Position numbers and translations under genes: made by a program. From Desulfosediminicola flagellatus (GTDB lineage: Bacteria; Desulfobacterota; Desulfobulbia; Desulfobulbales; Desulfocapsaceae), in assembly GCF_005116655.2 (NCBI RefSeq), contig NZ_CP050698.1:3486001-3550000 (forward strand): 64,000 nt of DNA, read 5' to 3'. Within the stretch, counting starts at the first letter, position 1. The number at the start of each line of letters is the position of its first letter. This document shows positions 56,478 to 64,000 of the stretch, piece after piece. The notes below the pieces were generated by a model that saw nothing but the letters and a program-made list of their open reading frames with translations, did not search any database and had not been told where the DNA came from.

Positions 56478-57779
56478 ATGGTATTCTCTGCCACCACTTC
56501 CGGAGGTTTATTTTTGATAGCACTACTCTATAACATATTGCAGTTGATACTACTGATTATCTTCTGGCCGCTCATCTTCGCGTTTGTAGTTTTTAAACCC
56601 AAATACCGAAAGCGCATCCCTGCACGGCTGGGTTTCCCCCTCCCCACTCGAACTGTTAGAAAAAAAGGACCAACATTCTGGGTCCACGCACTCTCTGTAG
56701 GAGAAACTACTTCAGCGGTACCACTGGTTAAAGGTTTACGCAAACATTACCCTGAAAGTCGAATAGTTGTTTCTGTATCAACAGAATCTGGGGAAGCTCT
56801 AGCAAAAACGTTACTCGCGACCACTGCTGATGAGATTTTCAGTTCACCTCTGGATATCCTCCCGGTTCTCTCACGATTTGTTCTTCAAATTCAACCGGAT
56901 GTATATATCCTCGTTGAAACAGATTTCTGGCCAAATATTCTGTCGGTATTCAGACGAAAAAAAATCCCGACCCTCCTTGTAAACGGTCGTATATCAGAAA
57001 AGTCTTTAGCGGACTATAAAAAGTTCTCTTTTTTCTTTACTCCAATGTTCCGGTGCTTCAGCCATCTCGTCATGCAATCAGAAACTGACAGACTGAACAT
57101 ACTGAAACTCAATATTGATCAGGATAAACTGCACACTCTGGGCAATCTTAAAATGGATGCTCATATCAACATTGCAACAGACGACATGAAATTTTCAAAA
57201 CTTCTTCCTGAGAACAAACGTATTATCGTGGCGGGCTCCACGCACCCCGGTGAAGAAGAAGTAATTTTTTCTGCATATTCATCCCTTAAAACACACTATC
57301 CTGATACTTACCTTGTTCTTGCCCCACGTAAGCCTGAAAGAGCAGAAGAGATTCTTGCGCTCGGGGCAGAACAGAATCTTTGCGGTGTCAGGCGTTCAGA
57401 GAAACTTTCAGAATTTGGGGATTACTTCCTGCTAGACACAATAGGCGAACTTGCTGACGCTTACAGACACGGAGCAATATCTTTTGTTGGTGGAACTCTG
57501 GTTGCAGAAGGTGGACACAATCCGATTGAACCAGCCTCTATGGGAATTCCTGTACTCTTTGGTCCCCATATGGAGGATTTTGCTGAAGTCGCATCCAATC
57601 TCATTCATTCGGGTGGTGCAGTCTCCGTTGCAAACCACTCCGAATTAGAATCGACGTTACGAGAGTTGATGAGTGACTCGACAAAGAGGGAACAGATGGG
57701 ATTAGCGGCAAAGGCATGCATTGATTCCCAAAAAGGTGTGATCAAACAACATATTGACCTCATCCAGACAGTGTTATAA
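56478..57779 (+). CDS. waaA: 3-deoxy-D-manno-octulosonic acid transferase
   Basis: 433 residues. Adds Kdo to lipid IVA in LPS core synthesis, on the cytoplasmic face of the inner membrane. An N-terminal anchor (about 10-37) and GT30 hallmarks: WVHALSVGETTSAVPLV, the acidic VETDFWPNIL, GSTHPGEEE, and the nucleotide-sugar site GGTLVAEGGHNPIEPA. Confirms an LPS-bearing outer membrane. The comEC start lies 6 bases after its stop, so the two are probably co-transcribed. Confidence 0.95.
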   Translation: MVFSATTSGGLFLIALLYNILQLILLIIFWPLIFAFVVFKPKYRKRIPARLGFPLPTRTVRKKGPTFWVHALSVGETTSAVPLVKGLRKHYPESRIVVSVSTESGEALAKTLLATTADEIFSSPLDILPVLSRFVLQIQPDVYILVETDFWPNILSVFRRKKIPTLLVNGRISEKSLADYKKFSFFFTPMFRCFSHLVMQSETDRLNILKLNIDQDKLHTLGNLKMDAHINIATDDMKFSKLLPENKRIIVAGSTHPGEEEVIFSAYSSLKTHYPDTYLVLAPRKPERAEEILALGAEQNLCGVRRSEKLSEFGDYFLLDTIGELADAYRHGAISFVGGTLVAEGGHNPIEPASMGIPVLFGPHMEDFAEVASNLIHSGGAVSVANHSELESTLRELMSDSTKREQMGLAAKACIDSQKGVIKQHIDLIQTVL

Positions 57780-57785
57780 CTACGC

Positions 57786-60329
57786 GTGCGTGCACTGTTC
57801 AGGCAACATCTCCTCGCCTCTGTAGCCGTTTGCTATATCCTTGGAATAGTTTTATCCACTCGCATAGAGTTTCAAACCGGGTTCCTGGTATTGTTTGTCT
57901 TCGTGGCTGCAACAATTGGGATTTTTTACGTTAATTACCAAAAATATTCCCAGACAGCATCAGTAGCAACACTCTTGCTGGTTTTCTCTACAGGTATCTA
58001 TGTAGGAACGTTAAGCAGCCAGACTCCATCGGCCCAAAACCACATTTATACTATTATACAGGAATCAACAGATGCAGTCGTTGTAGGAAAACTGCAATCC
58101 ATGCCATCCTATAACGGCACATCATGCCAGGCAAAAATTGATGCAATTTCAATCAAAACTCAAACAGATACATCCTTTAAGAGTATACAGGGAATACTCT
58201 TACTCAGATTACAAGGCCCCTGGCCCAAAGATTACCGGCCCGGAGATCTTCTCGTTATCCGCGCAATATTAAATCGCCCATCAACATATAAGACACCCGG
58301 GACATTTGATTATCCACGATGGCTCGCCAGAAAAAACATCTGGGTTACAGGTTATGTACGTTCCCCAGCCCAAATACATGAAATAGCCATTGCCCATTCT
58401 CTCATTAACAGTTTGAAATTTTTCCCGGAGAATCTTCGAACCCGAATTGGTCATTATCTGGACAGCACCCTTTCCCCTGAGTTGAGCAGTATATACCGCG
58501 CTTTATTGCTCGGAGATCGATCCCGAATTCCAGATGTCATAATTGAGCAATTCAAAGGCACCGGCATTATGCATATTCTCGCAATATCGGGCGTTCATGT
58601 CACCATCCTGGCAACTCTGCTTTTTCTGTCACTCTATTGGTTGCTTCGCAGATCAGAATGGTTGATGCTCCACGCAAACGTCAAAAAGATTGCAGGAATT
58701 CTCTGCATCCCTCTTATTATTGCCTACGCCCTGCTTGCCGGACTGAACAATCCGGTTATCAGAGCGTCAATTATCAGCTCTGTAGTCATTCTGATTTTCT
58801 TCAGCAATCGACCTAAAACAGTATCGAGTCTTATTGCCATAGCTGCACTCATTATTCTGAGCTACTCTCCACAGGCCATATTTACAGCTTCATTTCAGCT
58901 CTCTTTTGCTGCATTCACATCTATTTTGGTGGTTATTCCACTATTAAAAATACACAACGAAGAACATTCATCTCCTCCTGAACACACAATTTCGAAATGG
59001 TTTAAAACTTCGAAGAAATGGATAGTTGCGTGTTTAATGGCCTCGACCGCTGCAATCGTTGGAACAGCACCAATCATGGTTCATCATTTCCATCGTTTTC
59101 CACTTCTTGGGCCAATAACAAATCTAATTATTGAACCCATAATCTGTTTGTGGGCATTACCCCTTGGCCTGTTATCACTTCCTGTAATGTTTATCTGGCC
59201 CGGCCTAGCTGACGTCCTACTCAATATAGGTGGAATTGGATTACACATATCGCTCTGGGTAACAAAGTACCTCTACCTGCTCCCAAACAGTTCTATCTGG
59301 AGTCCATCGCCTGGGCCAACACTCCTCACTGTATATTACGGATCTCTCTTTGTACTTACTAGTTCCTGGCGGAAACGCCGGAACCTATCATACGCTTTTG
59401 TGCCGCTATTTCTATTGAGTCTTATAATCATGCTGTATCGGCCACTATCAACAACTGAACAGCAGCAAACCCCAATCGTGCACATACTTGATGTCGGACA
59501 AGGATCTTCAACTGTAATACAACTTGATGATGGAAAGACAATTCTTATAGATGGTGGTGGTTCGTCCTACTCCAAACCGTCTGTTGGTGAACGGGTAATA
59601 GCCCCATTCCTATGGTCTATCGGGGTTACGCATCTCGACACTATCATAATTACACATCCAGATGCAGATCACTACAATGGCATCCCCTTCCTTATTGAGC
59701 AATTTTCACCACAACAGATATGGACAAGTACGATAAGCGATACCGAACCCGACTATCAGCACATGCTTACATTGGCATTAAAAGAAAATGTCACTGTACA
59801 TTCCGCCAAAGCTGGCGACACGATTACTGGAAATAATTCCAAAATACTATGCCTTATCAATACGAAAAACCGTGGCAGAATGTTATCAGACAGGAACGCA
59901 GGCCTTGTGATTCAACTAAAAACACCTACAGCGAGTTACCTCTTCCCAGGCGATATTGACACAGAGACAGAAACTCTTCTGCTGGAAAATGCCCTCCAAC
60001 TCAAAAGCACAATTTTACTGGCAGCTCATCATGGATCAGCGACATCTAATTCGGCTCGTTTTATAGAAAGGGTTGATCCGCGACTGATAATTGCCTCAGC
60101 GTCAATAACTCGAAATAGTAATTTCCCTTCACAAGATCTTATTAAATTCTGCCAGGAAAACGCAATTTCGCTGAAGGTCACAGCACAACATGGGACACTG
60201 ACGTTTAGGGAAGCAAACAAGCAGGTAGTGTTATACAGGCAGGATCTTGAGAATGAAAATCCTCTGCGCCGAAACAGAGAACAATCTATTTCGGCGCAAA
60301 TTTATGGATTTGAAGAACCATCTGATTAG
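57786..60329 (+). CDS. comEC: ComEC/Rec2 DNA-uptake channel protein
   Basis: 847 residues, the full architecture. N-terminal DUF4131 region (about 1-190, with TM segments and an OB-like part), the competence channel domain (about 230-510, GTGIMHILAISGVHV and GLNNPVIRASI), then a metallo-beta-lactamase-like domain (about 565-820): HILDVGQGSSTVIQ, the metal motif THPDADHYNG, and LLAAHHGSATSNS. It moves single-stranded DNA across the inner membrane; the lactamase-like domain may degrade the other strand. GTG start 6 bases after waaA. Confidence 0.95.
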   Translation: MRALFRQHLLASVAVCYILGIVLSTRIEFQTGFLVLFVFVAATIGIFYVNYQKYSQTASVATLLLVFSTGIYVGTLSSQTPSAQNHIYTIIQESTDAVVVGKLQSMPSYNGTSCQAKIDAISIKTQTDTSFKSIQGILLLRLQGPWPKDYRPGDLLVIRAILNRPSTYKTPGTFDYPRWLARKNIWVTGYVRSPAQIHEIAIAHSLINSLKFFPENLRTRIGHYLDSTLSPELSSIYRALLLGDRSRIPDVIIEQFKGTGIMHILAISGVHVTILATLLFLSLYWLLRRSEWLMLHANVKKIAGILCIPLIIAYALLAGLNNPVIRASIISSVVILIFFSNRPKTVSSLIAIAALIILSYSPQAIFTASFQLSFAAFTSILVVIPLLKIHNEEHSSPPEHTISKWFKTSKKWIVACLMASTAAIVGTAPIMVHHFHRFPLLGPITNLIIEPIICLWALPLGLLSLPVMFIWPGLADVLLNIGGIGLHISLWVTKYLYLLPNSSIWSPSPGPTLLTVYYGSLFVLTSSWRKRRNLSYAFVPLFLLSLIIMLYRPLSTTEQQQTPIVHILDVGQGSSTVIQLDDGKTILIDGGGSSYSKPSVGERVIAPFLWSIGVTHLDTIIITHPDADHYNGIPFLIEQFSPQQIWTSTISDTEPDYQHMLTLALKENVTVHSAKAGDTITGNNSKILCLINTKNRGRMLSDRNAGLVIQLKTPTASYLFPGDIDTETETLLLENALQLKSTILLAAHHGSATSNSARFIERVDPRLIIASASITRNSNFPSQDLIKFCQENAISLKVTAQHGTLTFREANKQVVLYRQDLENENPLRRNREQSISAQIYGFEEPSD
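60265..60298 (+). terminator. Stem-loop in the 3' end of comEC
   Basis: TGCGCCGAAA (60265-60274) pairs with TTTCGGCGCA (60289-60298), 14-nt loop, followed by AAATTT. It lies about 30 bases before the comEC stop, close to the convergent pilT stop. It may act as a terminator overlapping the coding end, but the T-run is weak. Confidence 0.45.
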
Positions 60330-60335
60330 AGAAAG

Positions 60336-61418
60336 TTAGACTTCAGTAAAATCTGATGGTGGTTTTTTGAGGTATTTGGCAAACTTTGCCTTCTCAACAC
60401 AGTTTGAATACGCCTCATCGGGACTGATCATTTTCTTATCCAGATACGCTACAATGGCATCATCAAGTGTCTGCATTCCGAATTTTTTACCAGTCTGCAT
60501 AACAGATAACAGCTGAAAGGTTTTACCCTCACGAATAAGGTTACGCACAGCCGGAGTCGCAATAAGTATCTCCTGAGCAGCACACCGTCCTTTAACATCT
60601 ATCCGTTTAAAAAGTGTCTGGGATACAACAGCTCTCAAAGCATCCGCCAGTGTTGACCTTACCTGTCCCTGCTGATTTGCCGGGAAAATCTCAATAATAC
60701 GATCAACCGTTTTCATAGCATTGATGGTATGTAGAGTACCGAATACAAGGTGACCGGTCATGGCAGCTTCCATCGCCAGAGAAATGGTCTCAAGGTCACG
60801 CATCTCACCAACGAGAATAATATCAGGATCCTCACGCAGAGCACCACGTAATGCTGCAGAGAAGCTCTTTGTATGTGTTCCAACCTCGCGATGATTGATA
60901 ATCGCCTTCTGACTACGGTGAACAAATTCGATAGGATCTTCCACCGTCAGGATATGATCTTTACGCGTCTTATTCGCCTCATCTACAATTGCTGCCAAGG
61001 TCGTCGACTTACCAGAACCGGTCGGTCCTGTAACCAGAACCAGCCCTTTCGGCAATTGAGCTAGCCGGGAAATAACTTTGGGCAGCCCAAGCTGATCACA
61101 TGTCATAATCTCGCTTGGAATTTCACGAAATACTGCGCCAACACCATACTTTTGCTGAAAATAGTTACAACGATATCGGGCAAGTCCCGGTATCTCATAG
61201 CCAAAATCTATATCCCCTGTTTCTTCAAATTCCTTTATTCGCTCTTCCGGGCAAATTTCATATAACATTCCGCGCAGTTCATCGTTTTCCATCTTTTTGA
61301 ACTTTACACGCTCCATGTCTCCGCGAATTCTTAGAATAGGCTGCTGACCAGCAACCATATGCAAATCCGAAGCACCTTCATCATTCATCAACTTAAAAAA
61401 AGCATCTATCTGAGCCAT
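60336..61418 (-). CDS. pilT: Type IV pilus retraction ATPase PilT
   Basis: 360 residues, typical. Hexameric ATPase that depolymerises type IV pili for twitching motility and DNA uptake. It has the PAS-like N-terminal domain (ASDLHMVAGQQPILRIRGDM), Walker A GPTGSGKST (near residue 135), the Asp box, Walker B ILVGEMRDLETIS, the His box HLVFGTLHT, and a C-terminal AIRNLIREGK-like AVRNLIREGKTFQL helix. Convergent with comEC, which fits a competence/pilus link. Other pilus genes are not in the window. Confidence 0.96.
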   Translation of the reverse strand: MAQIDAFFKLMNDEGASDLHMVAGQQPILRIRGDMERVKFKKMENDELRGMLYEICPEERIKEFEETGDIDFGYEIPGLARYRCNYFQQKYGVGAVFREIPSEIMTCDQLGLPKVISRLAQLPKGLVLVTGPTGSGKSTTLAAIVDEANKTRKDHILTVEDPIEFVHRSQKAIINHREVGTHTKSFSAALRGALREDPDIILVGEMRDLETISLAMEAAMTGHLVFGTLHTINAMKTVDRIIEIFPANQQGQVRSTLADALRAVVSQTLFKRIDVKGRCAAQEILIATPAVRNLIREGKTFQLLSVMQTGKKFGMQTLDDAIVAYLDKKMISPDEAYSNCVEKAKFAKYLKKPPSDFTEV

Positions 61419-61520
61419 TATTCGCCCTCATTATCACGCAACTCTTTGGTTATAAAGAAAATTCAACTGATAGAATATCGACAATCTACACGAACTGGCA
61501 AGATAAAACTATGTGATCAA

Positions 61521-62204
61521 TCAAAAAATTACTGTTTTTCGAATATAGTTCACCACGGCATCGGGATCATCAAGTATCTGGAACATCAGGATATCCTCTT
61601 CGCTGATATTTCCACTCCCCAAAAGTTTATCTTTTATCCAATCGACAAGTCCAGACCAAAAGTCGCTTCCCACCAAAACTATCGGAAAAGGTTTAATTCG
61701 TTGAGTCTGAATCAGGGTGAGGGCTTCAAACAATTCGTCAAGTGAACCGTAGCCGCCTGGCATACAGATAAATGCCATCGAATACTTCATAAACATCACT
61801 TTTCTAACAAAAAAGTATTTGAAATTGAGAGGTAAATTACTGTAAGGGTTTGGAGCTTGTTCGTGCGGCAGGCTGATATTAAGCCCGATAGATATGCCAC
61901 CTGCTTCGTAGGCGCCTTTATTGGCAGCCTCCATGATACCCGGACCGCCACCGGTGATTACACCAAAACCGGCTTTGGCCAACTCCGCCCCGATGGTTTC
62001 GGTCAACGCATAATAGGGATGGTCAGATGGAGTTCTGGCTGAACCGTAAATAGTCACTGCGGGAAGATCTACTGAAGACATTGCGTCAAATCCGTCAACA
62101 AATTCTGACATTATCCTGAACATTCTCCACGAGTCACCGACCACGGTATTATCCAGAACAAACTTTGGCTCTCGTCGGATTCTTCTGCGTTCACTAAATG
62201 CCAT
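61521..62204 (-). CDS. LOG-family protein (Rossmann, TIGR00730 type)
   Basis: 227 residues. Has the two family motifs, GGGPGIMEAANKGA and PGGYGSLDELFE, with the phosphate-binding GSARTP near the N-terminus. Members hydrolyse nucleoside 5'-monophosphates to free base and ribose 5-phosphate; many are annotated as lysine decarboxylases in error. Cytosolic. It lies 14 bases after the TPR gene at 62219 on the same strand and is probably co-transcribed with it. Confidence 0.92.
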   Translation of the reverse strand: MAFSERRRIRREPKFVLDNTVVGDSWRMFRIMSEFVDGFDAMSSVDLPAVTIYGSARTPSDHPYYALTETIGAELAKAGFGVITGGGPGIMEAANKGAYEAGGISIGLNISLPHEQAPNPYSNLPLNFKYFFVRKVMFMKYSMAFICMPGGYGSLDELFEALTLIQTQRIKPFPIVLVGSDFWSGLVDWIKDKLLGSGNISEEDILMFQILDDPDAVVNYIRKTVIF

Positions 62205-62218
62205 GCTCTCCCCTCCGT

Positions 62219-64000
62219 TTACTCTAATATTTTCAATAAAGCCTTAGCCTCTTTATACAAATCACTACCAGCTTCACACTGAGTTAATGCCCTTTTCACC
62301 CAATATCCGGCTCTGCCAGAATTTTGAAGTTTACTATAAGCCGATGCTTTTAGGAGTTGCACCTCAATGGGATTTATTCTTTTCCCGCGACATCTTTTAA
62401 GATTAAGAAGCGCTTCATCTGCCAATCCTGATTGAATCTGTACCCGTGCCAACCGGGTGCGCAATACAGCATCTTCCGGTGCAAGATCAACCGACTTGGC
62501 GCATAACGAAAGTGCTATTTCATCACCCTCACCAGCTTTGCATATTGCAGTTCCAAGTAAACTTAACAATTCATGATCAAACTGATTTTTCTGCAAAGCT
62601 TTTTCCAGCCAGACCATTGCTTCGCCTGGTTGTCCTATCCCCAGATATGATTCACCGAGATACCGGAAAGCTCTAGCCTGCTGCCCGGATGTTGATTCAG
62701 CAAGCCACTCATTTAAATACTCCAAGCTTTTAACAAAATCACTCGTCTGACAATAGAGTATGCCTAACTGCAAGCGCAGGTCATGGCAGATTTCGCGCCC
62801 TTCATCACTAGTATGGCACAAAGAATATGCTTGATTAAAACAATCCAGAGCATCAAATAAATCGCCCCGGGTCTGTGCGCCAAGGCCGAGATTATACAGG
62901 GCCATATGATTGTGATTATCGATCTCAATTACGGTGTCAAAAGCCTTTCTTGCCAAAGTGTTTTTATTTAATAAAGCATAGGAGACCCCCAGGCTGTTCA
63001 GGAGATTCACATCGCTTGCATCCAGAGCAAGGCCTGCAAGGTATTCTCTGACAGCTCTTGGCAAATCACCATCACTAAAATAAATATCACCGCTGATATT
63101 CAAACTGACAGCATCAAAAAGAACAGAATTTCCAGCTCCAAAGAACTCTGCATGAAGAAGAGCCTTTTGGGCATTTATAAGAGTATCACTACGAGAAAAA
63201 TTGTGTGTCGGGAAAACGCTGACACCGATAAAAAGGTCAGTAACCCCGTAGTGGTCTTGCAACTCGACCAGTAATTTTTTTGAGAAATCCAATCCATTCT
63301 CACCATTAAGTTCAGGCAAATAGACAAACACTTCATCTTTATCGCCAAAGCTTATGGCATTTTGGTGACCCAGTCCGTCTGCGCCTGAAAGAAGTTCCTG
63401 ATCAGGCAGATTCGTTCCCTTAATTTTAAGTATACAAAAGTTATCCGCCTTACCAGATATACGACGAAATTCCTTTCTTACATCTGGTGAAGAAATCCTC
63501 AGAGGATGATCGTCTGTATTGCTTAGAATACTATAATCGCAAAAACTAAATGGTCCCCTCTTTCTGGCCGTCTGCAATGCGGTCCAGGCTTCATTTAAGG
63601 CAGTCTCTCCTGAAGTACTATCATCGCCGGACACGAGTTTGCTGCTTCCGATATGAACCCGATAAAAGCGTTCTTTTTTGAGCAGATGAACCAGCCCTGA
63701 GCTAAACTGTTCTATACTCGAAATATCACTCACACGAACAAGCAGTGCAAAGACGCATTGTCCGACATGATGAATCATGTACCGACTGTCAGTAAAAGAT
63801 TTCAGAGAAGATGCAGCTTTCTGAGCGTTTCGAAACGAATCTTTGCCAGCCTTCCCACGAAAAGGTAAATCAACTAGAATCACAGCTACATCAGCATGGA
63901 TAGACTGGGACTGCATTACTGAAAACAGGTGTGTACTGTTGAGGAGCCCGCTTTCTGTATCGGTGAACGCCTGTTTGATCTGCACACATTCACGTATCAA
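62219..64000 (-). CDS. Degenerate-GGDEF and TPR protein, cut by the window edge
   Basis: At least 593 residues; the reading frame stays open to the right edge, so the true N-terminus is beyond the window. Two divergent GGDEF-like folds come first (about 10-160 with DTESGLLNSTHLF; about 175-320 with GDKDEVFVYLPELN where GGDEF should be), neither with the catalytic motif, so no diguanylate cyclase activity is expected. Then about eight TPR units (about 320-593) such as NSLGVSYALLNKNTLARKAFDTVIEID. It may bind c-di-GMP or another nucleotide and relay to partners. Possibly in an operon with the LOG gene. Confidence 0.85.
   Translation of the reverse strand: MIRECVQIKQAFTDTESGLLNSTHLFSVMQSQSIHADVAVILVDLPFRGKAGKDSFRNAQKAASSLKSFTDSRYMIHHVGQCVFALLVRVSDISSIEQFSSGLVHLLKKERFYRVHIGSSKLVSGDDSTSGETALNEAWTALQTARKRGPFSFCDYSILSNTDDHPLRISSPDVRKEFRRISGKADNFCILKIKGTNLPDQELLSGADGLGHQNAISFGDKDEVFVYLPELNGENGLDFSKKLLVELQDHYGVTDLFIGVSVFPTHNFSRSDTLINAQKALLHAEFFGAGNSVLFDAVSLNISGDIYFSDGDLPRAVREYLAGLALDASDVNLLNSLGVSYALLNKNTLARKAFDTVIEIDNHNHMALYNLGLGAQTRGDLFDALDCFNQAYSLCHTSDEGREICHDLRLQLGILYCQTSDFVKSLEYLNEWLAESTSGQQARAFRYLGESYLGIGQPGEAMVWLEKALQKNQFDHELLSLLGTAICKAGEGDEIALSLCAKSVDLAPEDAVLRTRLARVQIQSGLADEALLNLKRCRGKRINPIEVQLLKASAYSKLQNSGRAGYWVKRALTQCEAGSDLYKEAKALLKILE

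Overview
This 64 kb window is chromosomal DNA from a Gram-negative, probably strictly anaerobic bacterium. The best guess is a marine or sediment Desulfobacterota of the Desulfobulbales type. This is inferred from gene content (tungsten aldehyde:ferredoxin oxidoreductase with its own cofactor genes, anaerobic-style B12 lower-ligand synthesis, Kdo transferase, PilT, moderate GC); no rRNA or other marker gene is present. I see no tRNA, rRNA or CRISPR array.

Layout. 1-5.6 kb is gene-poor: an HU/IHF-like protein, two orphan membrane proteins, and long non-coding stretches with a 57-bp imperfect inverted repeat and a perfect 38-bp palindrome. 5.6-9.9 kb holds a Cache-domain chemoreceptor with a clear terminator, and an MscS-type channel. 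10.2-20.7 kb is a minus-strand nonribosomal peptide operon, transcribed as NRPS-1 (C-A-T-C), then a B12-binding radical SAM protein fused to half of a condensation domain, then NRPS-2 (half-C-A-T-TE with a cysteine thioesterase). An Asp/Glu-racemase-family gene lies upstream. 22.7-28.8 kb is a mobile or defence-like island: a short tyrosine recombinase, two paralogous TIR-TPR genes with recently duplicated repeats, a truncated ORF and an IS6-family element. 28.8-36.1 kb is ordinary chromosome: cobO, SIMPL protein, 2-hydroxyacid dehydrogenase, GGCT-like protein, NlpC/P60 lipoprotein, DarP-like protein and gpmI. 36.7-42.6 kb is an aldehyde:ferredoxin oxidoreductase operon with two MoeA proteins (one fused to a PBP-like domain), a MoaD-like sulfur carrier and an unnamed protein that looks like two beta-grasp domains. 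42.8-50 kb has a GGDEF-PilZ protein, acylphosphatase, a fused double-ATPase ABC protein, a ThiC-family gene behind a cobalamin riboswitch, and uvrC. 50-64 kb has secreted proteins, a long glycosyltransferase with N-terminal repeats, rsmE, waaA, comEC, pilT, a LOG-family protein, and a degenerate-GGDEF/TPR protein cut by the window edge.

The most unusual system is the NRPS operon. A radical SAM enzyme carries a C-terminal half-condensation domain and a short acidic/aromatic tail like that of NRPS-1, which suggests that it docks into the assembly line. The adenylation codes look proline-like and tyrosine-like, and release would be by a cysteine-type thioesterase. A B12 thread also runs through the window: cobO, a riboswitch-controlled ThiC homologue that is more likely a benzimidazole (BzaF-type) synthase than thiamin ThiC, and the cobalamin-dependent radical SAM enzyme.
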